Assembly: GCA_001839685.1 (NCBI GenBank)
Contig: MLAK01000969.1
Location: 1-42,065, forward strand
Reading direction: 5' to 3'
DNA length: 42,065 nucleotides
Origin: Tritrichomonas foetus
Lineage: Eukaryota; Parabasalia; Tritrichomonadida; Tritrichomonadidae
Below the pieces are notes generated by a model. The model ran no database searches. It had not been told where the DNA came from and worked only from the letters and a program-made list of their open reading frames with translations. Below, piece after piece: positions 26,704 through 36,243 of the stretch. A program made the translations under genes and the position numbers. Position 1 is the stretch's first letter, and every line of letters starts with the position of its first letter.

Positions 26704-28070
26704 CTATTCATCGTCTGACTCGAAAAAATGATTATTTGGTGGTACAGGTGGCATAAAGGATTTTTGGTAATGAATCTGTATTGAAGGAGGTTGTTGAACC
26801 GAATGATGTCATGGGAGAGGCTGATAGTGAGGCTTAGATTTGTATGTGTACAACTGTTGTTGTTTCTGTTGTGGCAGTAGTGGCTGTGAATCATCAAAAT
26901 ACCCATTATGCGCTCCTTCCATCATATGTCTTGGCTGAGATTTTGCAAGTTGTTTTGTGTTTTGAGGAGAGGGGTAAATGAATTCTTGTCTCTTTCGTTG
27001 GTAGTGTTGAAAAAGTTCTGTTGAAAGAATTGATGGCGGTGGTGGTTTTCTCGATTGTTGGTGAGGAGAGGAAGGAGGAGGAGGCAGTGGCGGAGGGTTA
27101 AGTTGTGCTGCCTGTTGTTGATTTTGATAAACTTGATGTGATAAATTTTGAGGCGATTTTTGTGTTGGAGAAGGTCGTTGGATTGATCTATTTGGAGGTG
27201 GCGTCAATATTATTTCATCTTTCTGAGAATTTTGCTTCTGTTGTTTCAGGTATTGAAGTGGAGGTGGTGGTGGCAATTGTATGTGTGAGTTAGAAAGAGG
27301 TGGAGGATGCGACAAAACTTGTGATGTTTCTGATTGGAATTGAGTGCTTCTTTGATATCTTTGCTTGTGACTTTCACTTACTGATATTACATTATCTTCC
27401 AAATTAAATGGTGGTTCAAATGATGATTCAAATGAAGCCTTTGGCTTATATTTTCTTTGATGAATTGGTATTGAATGCTTGTTTTGTTGCCTTAAAAGTG
27501 ATTGTTTTGGAATCTGATTTGATGGAAAATGAATTATATTTTTTTCACTTTCATTTTCATGTTCATTACTTTGGTAGAGATATTTTTGATTGGAATGGAA
27601 TAATTTCTGTACGAGTTTTCATATTTATAATCTTCATTGTTATAAGCTGGACTTGTAGGCTCTTCTGGAAAGTCGCGAAGTTCAGGTTTAACAAAATGAC
27701 GCTCCCAATGTGTTTCATCACCAATTCGATATTCTGGTGTTTGTGTTGGAATTGGTGTTTCTTGTATATCAGAATCTTCAATTTTCACTAGATGTTGATT
27801 GATGGTAAAATCCACTTTGATTTTGACACCATCAAATCTAGTGTTGTTCATACATCTACATGCAAATAATGCATTTTCATATCGAGCATAACTAATGAAT
27901 ACATATCCTTAAGTTTCATTAATCTTATCAGTAACCATCTGACATTATGTAATTTTCCCAAAATCTTTAAAAACTTCGAAAACATCATTCACTTTACCTT
28001 CGAATCGCATATTTCGTAAACTAATTTTTACAGGAGCGGGGGGAGAAATAATTACATCAGGTTTAATTTA
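26704..28070 (-). pseudogene. RRM RNA-binding protein pseudogene with Pro/Gln-rich tail
   Basis: Read on the minus strand, an RNA-recognition motif is plain: RNP2 VKISLRNMRF, then EVFKDFGKIT, QMVTDKINET, RNP1 GYVFISYARYENALFA and FDGVKIKVDF. TAA interrupts it at 27945-27947 and 27909-27911, and another TAA lies at 28068-28070. After the RRM, coding runs on (HLVKIEDSDIQETPIPTQTP) to a one-base frame change at about 27575-27600. It then continues in a new frame for about 260 codons as a Pro/Gln-rich tail (polyproline runs such as QLPPPPPLQYL) to TGA at 26809-26811. Even past that TGA the frame reads QQPPSIQIHYQ and PPVPPNNHFFESDDE before TAG at 26704. At least four nonsense codons and a frameshift in otherwise well-preserved sequence mean a recently dead gene. 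The parent was probably a splicing or mRNA-processing factor. Confidence 0.85.
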
Positions 28071-28370
28071 ATCATGATTATTTACCTTTTAATGTTGGTA
28101 GGGTAAAATGGTAGAAAAAATATCAATAATTCACAAGATACTTGGTCAATGGAATCAATTGTGAAAATATGTCATTTCGGTGAGATTCTCACTTTTCTGA
28201 GTATTCGAAACTTTTTCAAATTCTAATTGGCCATAATTGAATGAATTCAGACCAAATATGTTGTTGAAAAGTTTATCAACACTAAAAAAGGATCTATTTC
28301 GATCGTATTTTCAGAATATTTCAATAATTTTTATTTGTAAAGTATTCAAAAAATCTTAATATTCAAAAAC
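28071..28370. other. Divergent intergenic region
   Basis: This region lies between the 5' end of the RRM pseudogene and the CDC50-family gene. It is AT-rich. TTCAAAAAC precedes the ATG at 28371. No additional gene is seen. Confidence 0.5.
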
Positions 28371-29357
28371 ATGCTAAAAGGTTTTACTACACCACTCACT
28401 GATGAAAAGGGAGCACCAATGCAAACTGTGTTTTCTCAGCAACGAATTGAAGCATGGCGTCCACTTTTTACACCAACCATCGTAATTATTATTTTATTTA
28501 CGTCTGGAATTTTACTTTCTGGACTCGGCGTTTTGTTCTATTTCATATCGAAAAATATTGTAGAAGTTGACTATCGCTACGATGATTACTGCGCTGAACA
28601 TTATCCAAATTCAACGACTTGCATTTTACCGATCGAAATTACAAAAGAAATGACTGGAACAGTTTACATTCTTTATCGCTTAACAAATTTCTACCAGAAC
28701 CATCAACGGTATGTCAGCTCCAGGTGCGACGCCCAGCTTCGTGGTGAATATGTCGATTATGATGGAATGAGTTATTGTGGCGATTTTCGTTCACACAATG
28801 GCTCAGAAGAAAAAGAAGATTGGATTCTACCATGCGGTGCTATTGCAACATCACTCTTTAATGACACTTTTGATTTTTATGTGAATAATGCTTCTTATTT
28901 TCAATCCATCGGTATTTCATGGCGTTCTGATCGAGAAAAATTATTTAAAAAGTTAAGCACTGAATACAATGGAACAGGCGATCTTTGGCTCGACAGATGG
29001 AATGAATCTTTCCCACGTGGGCAAAGAGACGAGCATTTCATTATCTGGATGAGAACAGCCGCGCTTCCTAGCTTTATGAAGACTTATGGAAGAAATGTAG
29101 AGAGTGACATTAAACCTGGAATGTATAATATTACAATTGAAAACAATTATCCAACATCACTTTTCAATGGTGAAAAACATGTTGTTTTATCGACAGTATC
29201 ATCGCTTGGTGGTAAAAATGATGCATTGGGATTATCTTACCTAATTGTTGGCGGGCTTTTATTCTTTTTCGGAATTGTTGTTCTTGTTTCACAGGTTTTC
29301 TTCCCGAGAAAACTTGGTGATGTGTCTTACATCAACATTGCATCTGCAGCAACGTAA
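28371..29357 (+). CDS. CDC50/LEM3-family P4-ATPase (lipid flippase) beta subunit
   Basis: The product has 328 residues, typical of CDC50 proteins. It has two membrane spans (about 35-60 and 287-311) around a large glycosylatable ectodomain. Family signatures are present in order: FSQQRIEAWRPLFTP before TM1, YILYRLTNFYQNHQRYVSSR, the PCGAIATSLFNDTF block, FIIWMRTAALPSFMKTYGR, and YPTSLFNGEKHVVLSTVSSL, with GLSYLIVGG leading into TM2. Several Cys pairs and N-glycosylation sites (NST, NGS, NDT, NAS, NGT, NES, NIT) lie between the spans. In the family this subunit escorts P4-ATPases out of the ER and supports phospholipid flipping in Golgi, endosome or plasma membranes. No P4-ATPase gene lies in the window. 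The stop reads TAAAAA, and AATAAA follows about 30 bases later. Confidence 0.95.
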   Translation: MLKGFTTPLTDEKGAPMQTVFSQQRIEAWRPLFTPTIVIIILFTSGILLSGLGVLFYFISKNIVEVDYRYDDYCAEHYPNSTTCILPIEITKEMTGTVYILYRLTNFYQNHQRYVSSRCDAQLRGEYVDYDGMSYCGDFRSHNGSEEKEDWILPCGAIATSLFNDTFDFYVNNASYFQSIGISWRSDREKLFKKLSTEYNGTGDLWLDRWNESFPRGQRDEHFIIWMRTAALPSFMKTYGRNVESDIKPGMYNITIENNYPTSLFNGEKHVVLSTVSSLGGKNDALGLSYLIVGGLLFFFGIVVLVSQVFFPRKLGDVSYINIASAAT

Positions 29358-30148
29358 AAACCGTGTTAGAATGTTGTTTAACTATGAATAAAAAACTTTT
29401 TCTCATTCTTGTTGATTAAATTTTTTACACTATGATATTTTCATTATATTTCATAGTCTATCATAGTTCAAGAGAAATATGAAACAGTTTACTTTATGCG
29501 CTTCATTCTGATTTATTATTTTCATAAAAAGAATGATAATTTGGAAGAATGATAAATTGTAAGAATGATAAATTATACGAAAAAAGAATGTCTGATAAAA
29601 TTAACTAAAACTCAAAGACATGCTATGTGCCTAGTGTTATAATGTTATATAAATACCAGCACTAAATTAACATTATTTCTTCAGTCATTTCAAAAATGTG
29701 ATAATTCTGTCAAAACCATTCAAAAGAATCACACAATATCTCAGTCGTAATAATATCATAGGGCACATGATAATAATTAATAGAAAATATTAATCCAAAT
29801 CTTTTAAACCGAAAAATCAATATGAAAATTGGAGACGCTAATAAAACATATTAAATTTCTCTTGAATAATTAAAATACTTTCCAGAGTGAGTTCAAATCA
29901 GACTTGTTAATCAAACACTCGATGTTAGCAAGTAATTCAGGTATGAAATTAAGTTCGGAGGCCGTTTATTTGAATGATTTTAGAACCTTTAAAATCTAAC
30001 CATATTTATGTTCAGAAAAGTAACGAATATCTTCAATTTACAAAAAGTTCGTATCGTATTTTTTTGGATACTTTACATATTTATGTTCACAAATTAATAA
30101 AGTAAACTATTCAAAAGATTGAAGGAAATAAAAAATTTTTTAAAAAAT
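29358..30148. other. Intergenic region with short repeats
   Basis: This is AT-rich spacer. At about 29531-29575 AGAATGATAAATTGTA-like units occur three times. A 14-base direct repeat, CATATTTATGTTCA, occurs at 30001 and 30076 ahead of the next gene, followed by TTCAAAAGA near 30111. No intact gene is seen. Confidence 0.5.
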
Positions 30149-31327
30149 ATGGCGGAATCTCAACTTTTTCCCACAGCTGTTCGCGATCCTTATAGTTTTG
30201 ACACCAGTTGTGCTGTCCGCAATGACAACCGCCACTCAATGCCATCAATTTCACATCGTATCACAGATAAAAGCCTAATCAATCAATTACAACGCAATAC
30301 AAAGCTTAAAGTCCCAATTGTTCAAGTCTCAAAAGCTCCTCGGAAGGTCCAGCCAAAAGAGACCCCCTCATTCGGGCCATATGTTCCAACAACTTCACAT
30401 CGAAATGCCCAGCCCCCAGAATTGAGTGACGAGGCAATCGCTATTATGGACAACCCAGACGATATTCCAACTGACATCGAAATCCTCAGATATGTTCGTC
30501 CCCAATTACTCAAACAGCGTGATTATTTATCAGATACCGGAGATTATACAGGTGCACTTGATTTAAGCAAGATCATCACCAAAGTCGAGAAGAAACTCCA
30601 AGAGGAGGAGAGCCATTATGGAGAGATGGACAACGTGAGAATTATGTTAACACGACATCAAGAATTACAATCTATTGTTAGTCATTTCATCAACGATTGG
30701 AATAAAGGATTCGACGAGTTTATGAGAGCAACTGAAGAAGACGCTGAAGAACTGAGACAGAAAATGCAGGAAGAGCTTGATGCTTATGATGCAAACAAAC
30801 CTGAAGGAATTGACCCTAAATTATGTAAACGGTCACCAAGAATTCTGAGCATGAGATATAAAGAAGCCCGTTTTGCACTAGCTAAAGATTATGAGAAAGC
30901 TGAGCATATGAAAAGAATTGCAGATGATGCTGAAGCACAAGAAGCACAAGCTGCCATGGACAAAACATATAAAAACTTCCTTAAAAATCGAAAGAGACTC
31001 ATCGCCCAACAAAAACAGAGAATGGAGAACTTTTTGAATCACGCTGAAACCGTTAGGCGTTCAATGCTTACAAACAGAGACAGAACTATTCAAGGGTATC
31101 TCCGAAGAATGAATGACCTTGATGAAAAAATCGATTACGAATGCGAAATCTTGAAAGTAAAGGATGAAGATGTCCTTGATCATCCACTTTCTGAAGCACG
31201 TGCGGAATTTGTCATTGGTGAGGAGTTGAAGAACCCAATACCGTCGTTTAGAAACGGCCTCGCATTTACCTTATCACGCGAAAAGATGAGAGGGGAAAAT
31301 GCATCAAAGCGAGCACAGGATTACTGA
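30149..31327 (+). CDS. Trichomonad coiled-coil protein of unknown function
   Basis: The product has 392 residues from the ATG at 30149; the frame is open about 10 codons further upstream but without an ATG. The first 90 residues are basic and probably disordered (Pro, Ser, Arg). A helix pair at about 100-150 (DIPTDIEILRYVRPQLLKQR, then YTGALDLSKIITKVEKKLQ) has a TPR-like or UVR-like look. From about 165 to 340 it is mostly charged coiled coil, including KEARFALAKDYEKAEHMKRI and ADDAEAQEAQAAMDKTYKNF. The tail is basic. Similar hypothetical proteins are numerous in trichomonads and are presumed cytoskeletal, but no function can be assigned. Codon use is fairly GC-rich, suggesting good expression. 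Confidence 0.8.
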   Translation: MAESQLFPTAVRDPYSFDTSCAVRNDNRHSMPSISHRITDKSLINQLQRNTKLKVPIVQVSKAPRKVQPKETPSFGPYVPTTSHRNAQPPELSDEAIAIMDNPDDIPTDIEILRYVRPQLLKQRDYLSDTGDYTGALDLSKIITKVEKKLQEEESHYGEMDNVRIMLTRHQELQSIVSHFINDWNKGFDEFMRATEEDAEELRQKMQEELDAYDANKPEGIDPKLCKRSPRILSMRYKEARFALAKDYEKAEHMKRIADDAEAQEAQAAMDKTYKNFLKNRKRLIAQQKQRMENFLNHAETVRRSMLTNRDRTIQGYLRRMNDLDEKIDYECEILKVKDEDVLDHPLSEARAEFVIGEELKNPIPSFRNGLAFTLSREKMRGENASKRAQDY

Positions 31328-31395
31328 ATCACTTAAAAGCAATTTCCTTTCGAAGTTTTTATGAATTTAAATACAAATTTCTAATTTCTTTCTTT

Positions 31396-31522
31396 CTTTT
31401 CATTTGATTCTTTTCATTTGATTCTTTATATTTGATTCTTTTCATTTGATTCTTTTCATTTGATTCTTATTCATTTGATTCTTTTCATTTGATTCTTTAT
31501 ATTTGATTCTTTTCATTTGATT
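31396..31522. repeat. 14-bp tandem repeat, nine copies
   Basis: CTTTTCATTTGATT is repeated nine times head to tail. Copies three and eight read CTTTATATTTGATT, and one copy (the sixth) has an extra base. The array begins about 68 bases after the stop codon of the coiled-coil gene, a 3'-flank position like that of the 50-bp and 22-bp arrays elsewhere in the window. Confidence 0.95.
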
Positions 31523-31692
31523 CCGATTCTTTTTTTTTTTTTGTTGATCTAAAATTTAAATTCCAATATGTATTATTATCTTAAATAGTTGCAGATTCTA
31601 CTAATTAACCAACATTGAACTCATAAAAGAATATTTTAAAAATCGATAAAATTTGAATTGAAACATTGAGTTAAATAATTGACAGTTACAAT

Positions 31693-31947
31693 TCAAAATA
31701 TGGTTACATATTTACTGACCTTACATATTGGCTCATAAATCGAAACTCTAGCAAGTTTGAAATTTATTTCACTGCAAATTGAATTACGATTTTGTGGGCC
31801 ATATAAACATAGAATAATTGAATTGATTGAAAAAATAATACAGACAAAAAGTTTCATCAAAGAAACTAATTCTGAGTGATTATTTTCCCCAACTTTAACG
31901 TATATATTGGGACGATAGACATTCAATTTTTTCCCCTTAACGGCCAT
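31693..31947 (-). CDS. Possible small membrane protein
   Basis: An ATG at 31947 opens 84 codons. The first 28 residues are polar (KLNVYRPNIYVKVGENNH), then one hydrophobic span (LMKLFVCIIFSINSIILCLY), then a mixed tail with three Cys. Composition is better than AT-rich noise. The start would be 56 bases from the ATG of the divergent CARMIL-like gene, a very short shared promoter. No family is recognised. It could also be chance or a relic. Confidence 0.3.
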   Translation of the reverse strand: MAVKGKKLNVYRPNIYVKVGENNHSELVSLMKLFVCIIFSINSIILCLYGPQNRNSICSEINFKLARVSIYEPICKVSKYVTIF

Positions 31948-31978
31948 CTTCTTGTTTTATTCAAAAACAGTTTATTTT

Positions 31979-31984
31979 TCATTT
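31979..31984 (+). promoter_or_regulatory. Initiator-like element TCATTT
   Basis: TCATTT at 31979-31984 fits the trichomonad initiator consensus (TCA, pyrimidine, A/T) and lies 23 bases before the ATG at 32004. This gene has the codon bias expected of strong expression, making a canonical initiator plausible. Confidence 0.4.
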
Positions 31985-32003
31985 CACAACAGCAAAAATT
32001 CTC

Positions 32004-35000
32004 ATGAGCGGCAACTTAAAGAAAGAAACAATCAAAAGATGCAAGGATTACTGCTCCAAGAAGCTTGAAGCAGTTGTTCTTCACATCAGCGGCGTTCGCA
32101 AGCAAAACGACAAAAACAAAGGCCAAAAGAGCCGTGTTTTGGTTATTACCAACCAATTCATCACCTATTTCAAGGATGGTGCCAAACCAACCCCAGATCG
32201 TTTACACTACTGGCGCAAAGTCACAGCCTTTGATTTCATCGACAATTCTGTTATCATCAAATTCGCGAAAGGCAAGCCCATCCACTTCCTCCATCCAAAG
32301 ATCGAAGAAGTCAAGCCAGTCCTTCTCGAACTCTTCTTGAGAACATTCTCAAACGAAGAATTAGGCCCACTCGATCTCGCAAGATATCCTCACCCACCAA
32401 TCAGCGTTAACGGTCGTGGTATCCTCTCCAGATTCGATACGATCTTCCGCGAAGCCAAGCAAGACCCAGAAATTCCAGTCCGCCAATTCATTTCCAGGTT
32501 CTTGCAATATCGTCGCAAGAATGTCGAATTCTTGCCAGAACATCAAATCGATGGAGTCCTCAACAACGTCCTCGAAGCAATCCGACCAGTCCCATTCATC
32601 AAATACCTTTCTCTTCCAAAGATTGAGGAAACCGAAAATCTTTATTCAGCTCTCCAGCATTTCGTTTCAAAGATGTCCGATCTCAAATTCCTCGTTCTTC
32701 ATAACAATCCAGACGACAACTTCAAGAAGTTCGCAACGGCCCTTAAGGATTCACCAGTTTCACAATTGAAGGGTATCTGCTTTGAAGATGTCGATTTGAC
32801 TGAAGACGAGCTCAAGAAGATCAAGGAAATCGCAGTCGATCGTGAGTTCACAAGCCTTTCACTCATTCATGCCCTCAACGAAAACACGCAAGACAAATTC
32901 CAATCCGATATTCTCACAAACGAACTCATGAGCAAAATCAGGTATTTATCACTTAACAAGTCAAGTGGAGTCATTCCAGGCGAACTCTCAAGGCGTATTA
33001 CCAGCCTCTCCGTCCTCTCACTCGCCCATTGCGATCTTGAAATCAGCGATACACTCGAAGCATTTGCTAGCACAAGCTTACCAAGCTTAAGGTACCTCAA
33101 CCTTTCAGGCAACAAAATGACACGCGCCACAAATGCACTTCTTCCACCAAACCTCGAGCGTTTGGACGTTACATCTGTTACATGGGGCCAAGATGTTCTT
33201 CCACAGTTCATTCGTTATGTCTTCAACCAAAGCTACAAGAATGGATTAAGGCTCTACATCAGCGCTGCCCAAGGATTGGAAGATAAAGACTGGAGCAAAG
33301 TATTCGACGCTTTCGAACGTGCCGACTCAACACCACTTGTTGAATTCGCTTGGTCGCTTAACCAAGTCTCAGAAGTTTTCTTCCAATTCCTCACCCGTAA
33401 CAAGAACCTTCACACACTCTTCTTAGGTAATGTTTTCGATGAACAAAAGCCAGAATTACTTGACACTTTCGTCCAATATGCTCCAAGCCTTGAAAAAGTT
33501 AGCAAACTCATCATCAACGGAAGCGAGGGTTACGAGTTACGTGAACAAGCAGAAAAACTCTTCAATGCACTTAAAGACATGCCATCACTCAGATACCTCA
33601 ACGTTGATGGAAACAAGATTAAAGAAAATGGTGTTTCTTTACTCAACCAACTCATTTCCAAGAACAGTACACTTACTGATGTTTCCTTCGATAGCAGTAA
33701 CATCGAAAGCACAGCATGCCTCGCCGAAATGATCAAGGCAGGCGAGTCTCGTAGAAAGCCACTTCACATCAACTGGCCAACGCGCGATCTTGAACGTCTT
33801 TCTAAAGCAGATAAACTTAATAAAGAAGAAATCGACGACATCAAGAAGAGAATGTTAGCACTCATTTCTGGTCGCGGTGTTTCAAGAATCAGCGCAATCC
33901 GAAGACAATCAGTAAACATGGAAGAACAAAACTCCCTTAAGCAAGCAAGTGCTGTTGCCAAGAGGAGAAACAACAGAGCTTCTGTCAATCTCGGCAAGGC
34001 CGCAGACAGCAAGAAGAGATCATCAGTCCGTGCGGGTTCATTCAGAGGTGGACAACGTCCAAACTTACTCGAAACAGATCGTTCACCAACTGAAGAAGAT
34101 CCAAACTTATGGCTTAACAAACCATTTGAAGTTTTCGTTAGTGACTTCACCGATGAATTCCCACTTTACCTTACAGATGATCTCGCCACTTTCTTCAAGA
34201 ACAATCCACTTGCTGAAGCTGATGTAGAAGGTGAAGAAGGAAAGCATTCCAAACATCATTCAAAGCACCATTCATCCAAACATCACTCTTCCAAACACCA
34301 TTCTTCAAAGCACCACTCAAAGCATCATTCCTCCAAACACCGTCACTCCAAGCACAAGGATGGCGAAGAAGGAGAAACTCCTGAAGTTGCCGAAACACCA
34401 GAAGGTGAAAAGAAGAAACATCACCATTCTTCAAAGCATCACTCATCGAAACATCACCATTCTTCAAAGCATCACTCATCCAAACATCATTCAAAGGATG
34501 AAATCCAATCAAGAGACATCGAACTCGAACCAGAAACAACTATGACATCACCAGAAAAACGTGATCTTGATGCTTTATTCGATGATATCCCAGAACTTGA
34601 ACCAATCAAGCCACCAAAGAACATGTTCTTGTATGTCGATCCATATGGACGTCCACTTAAAGAACCACTTACACTTGCTGATGGAACCAAACTCTGTGAA
34701 TACAATCCACCACCAATTGATCTCATCAATGTTGCTCCACCTAAACTTGATGCTAAGATTTGCCAATGCGAGAAGCCAACACCAGTTCGCAGGTGGCCAG
34801 CTCAAAAAGAAATCGATTTCTCATCACTTGAAATGGAAGATGGAGAACTTCGTGCAATCGAAATTGATAGCCTCGAATTCGAAGATATTCCAGACTTTGG
34901 CAGTGATGATGATGATAGCGATGATTTCGAAAATAATGAATCCCTCTCAGGTGTCAAAGCACCACGCGACTCAGATTGCGAATACAGACAACCAGAGAAG

Positions 35001-35195
35001 AAATATCCAGTCTTCCCACTCTTACCAGAACCATATAAGCCATCATTCCAAGTCCAGAAAGAAGGATGGCAATTCCAACTCACACATGTAACTAGAGTTG
35101 GAAACTACAAATATGAAAGTGCATTAAACAAACAATCCCTCGAAAAACTTGTAGATGATATTGATGAGGGAATACTCAAGGAATCGAACGAATAG
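32004..35195 (+). CDS. CARMIL-like leucine-rich-repeat protein with His/Lys/Ser-rich tract
   Basis: The product has 1063 residues. Residues about 15-115 look PH-like (KLEAVVLHISGVRK ... SRVLVITNQFITYFKDG ... YWRKVTAFDF), as in CARMIL and related LRR proteins. Leucine-rich repeats extend over about 200-600, with clear units LRYLNLSGNKM (about 362) and LRYLNVDGNKI (about 529). A basic hinge of about 630-690 follows. Residues about 747-830 are a KHHSS repeat tract, and the C-terminal 200 residues are acidic and Pro-rich. CARMIL proteins regulate actin capping protein and membrane-linked actin assembly; trichomonads have many LRR proteins of this plan. Codon use is distinctly GC-richer (CTC, ATC, GTC, AAG, CCA) than in neighbours, so the gene is probably highly expressed. 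The KHHSS tract could bind metals. Confidence 0.8.
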   Translation: MSGNLKKETIKRCKDYCSKKLEAVVLHISGVRKQNDKNKGQKSRVLVITNQFITYFKDGAKPTPDRLHYWRKVTAFDFIDNSVIIKFAKGKPIHFLHPKIEEVKPVLLELFLRTFSNEELGPLDLARYPHPPISVNGRGILSRFDTIFREAKQDPEIPVRQFISRFLQYRRKNVEFLPEHQIDGVLNNVLEAIRPVPFIKYLSLPKIEETENLYSALQHFVSKMSDLKFLVLHNNPDDNFKKFATALKDSPVSQLKGICFEDVDLTEDELKKIKEIAVDREFTSLSLIHALNENTQDKFQSDILTNELMSKIRYLSLNKSSGVIPGELSRRITSLSVLSLAHCDLEISDTLEAFASTSLPSLRYLNLSGNKMTRATNALLPPNLERLDVTSVTWGQDVLPQFIRYVFNQSYKNGLRLYISAAQGLEDKDWSKVFDAFERADSTPLVEFAWSLNQVSEVFFQFLTRNKNLHTLFLGNVFDEQKPELLDTFVQYAPSLEKVSKLIINGSEGYELREQAEKLFNALKDMPSLRYLNVDGNKIKENGVSLLNQLISKNSTLTDVSFDSSNIESTACLAEMIKAGESRRKPLHINWPTRDLERLSKADKLNKEEIDDIKKRMLALISGRGVSRISAIRRQSVNMEEQNSLKQASAVAKRRNNRASVNLGKAADSKKRSSVRAGSFRGGQRPNLLETDRSPTEEDPNLWLNKPFEVFVSDFTDEFPLYLTDDLATFFKNNPLAEADVEGEEGKHSKHHSKHHSSKHHSSKHHSSKHHSKHHSSKHRHSKHKDGEEGETPEVAETPEGEKKKHHHSSKHHSSKHHHSSKHHSSKHHSKDEIQSRDIELEPETTMTSPEKRDLDALFDDIPELEPIKPPKNMFLYVDPYGRPLKEPLTLADGTKLCEYNPPPIDLINVAPPKLDAKICQCEKPTPVRRWPAQKEIDFSSLEMEDGELRAIEIDSLEFEDIPDFGSDDDDSDDFENNESLSGVKAPRDSDCEYRQPEKKYPVFPLLPEPYKPSFQVQKEGWQFQLTHVTRVGNYKYESALNKQSLEKLVDDIDEGILKESNE
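34241..34497 (+). repeat. His/Lys/Ser repeat (SSKHH) in the CARMIL-like gene
   Basis: SKHHS or SSKHH units occur about fourteen times in two blocks separated by an acidic linker (DGEEGETPEVAETPEGEKKK). Codons vary (AAA/AAG, CAT/CAC, TCA/TCC/TCT), though nearby copies are nearly identical at DNA level. This indicates slippage or unequal exchange. The antisense and shifted frames are also open and are shadows. Confidence 0.9.
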
Positions 35196-36243
35196 ATTTA
35201 ACTTATTTAGCACCTGAGTAAATCAAGAAAGCCTTCAAAACATTTTATTATTGATAGTTTTTTTTTTATTGTTATTATAGTTCATGAAAAAAATGCTTTT
35301 GGTATCATTCTATCATTTATTGATAAATGAATAAGCATGTTTTTTATTGGAAATTCTTTACAGAATTGAATTGGTATATCTCTGAAATATACAGCCCAAA
35401 AAAAGTCAAGGCATTGAATTAGTAGATGATAAATATCGCTAGAGTTTTTTTGTGTTTAAACACTTACGTAAGGCCAAGGATTGAGGAAAATCATATTTTT
35501 TCCGATGACAAAGATAAAATCCAGTTGTTATGAAAGTATTTGTTCATTGATTTGATTCTCTTCAGCATCTAAACTATAACTTTATTGATTTTCCATATAT
35601 TCAATGAAGAGTGAACCATCTTGATTCTATTCTAAATACCCGTGGATCTGGTTGAGAACTTTGTTATTTTCAAATTCATCAGCACATCTATTACTGGTTG
35701 ATCATCATTGTTATTATGCTATTTTATTCTCATGTTAGTAATATAGATATAGTTTCATACATTTTTTAAAAAAGTTTTACATTTGACATTAAATGAAGCT
35801 AAATATTCTGAACGTCATTTTTGTAACAAGATTGAGTGATCTAAATATTCACATAAATTAATCTTGAATTCTCTTCTTTCCAAAATTAATGTGAAAGTCA
35901 TTCCTCAAAAATGATTTTTTTTGCCAAACATATATTGCCAATTTTTTTTAAGCGCTTATTTGGTCACATATGACAAAAACAATCTTGATTTATCTTAAAT
36001 TATTTTGAATGTATCTTTGGCTAGAAATTGAATTTCATTACCCAGTTGAATTAAATCGTTTAAAATTGCATTGAAAAGCAGAATCAATCATTCACCTCGT
36101 CAGAATTTCAAAGCTGAGAAAAAGAAAATTCAAAGTAGTCCAAATCAAATTTCATAGATGAGTGAAACAAATTCACAAATAGTAGAAATAAAATTTCAAA
36201 GATGAGAAAATGAAAAATTATTCAAATTTTCAGAATTTCCAAA
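35196..36243. other. Intergenic region, nothing recognised
   Basis: This kilobase of AT-rich spacer lies between the CARMIL-like and karyopherin genes, which both run on the plus strand. I find no credible frame, repeat array or structured RNA. Several homopolymer T runs and scattered TCAAAA-type sequences are present near the 3' end. Confidence 0.5.

Larger units (their letters stand above)
31328..32003. other. Intergenic region with 14-bp tandem repeat
   Basis: This region contains the 14-bp repeat at 31396-31522, a T run at about 31530-31541, and a possible small minus-strand gene at 31693-31947, the last listed separately. The final 50 bases carry the presumed promoter of the CARMIL-like gene. 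Confidence 0.5.

Noticed and set aside
26704..28070. Alternative genetic code (TAA or TGA read as sense)
   Set aside because: Many other genes here terminate properly at TAA or TGA with family-typical C-termini (Rab, V-ATPase D, CDC50, Akt-like). The same locus also has a frameshift, which recoding would not explain.
30119..30148. Start of the coiled-coil gene at 30119
   Set aside because: It would need a TTG start; the first in-frame ATG is at 30149.
34195..34545. Long frames on both strands over the KHHSS tract
   Set aside because: They are repeat-driven shadows of the CARMIL-like gene, which has continuous domain structure on either side.
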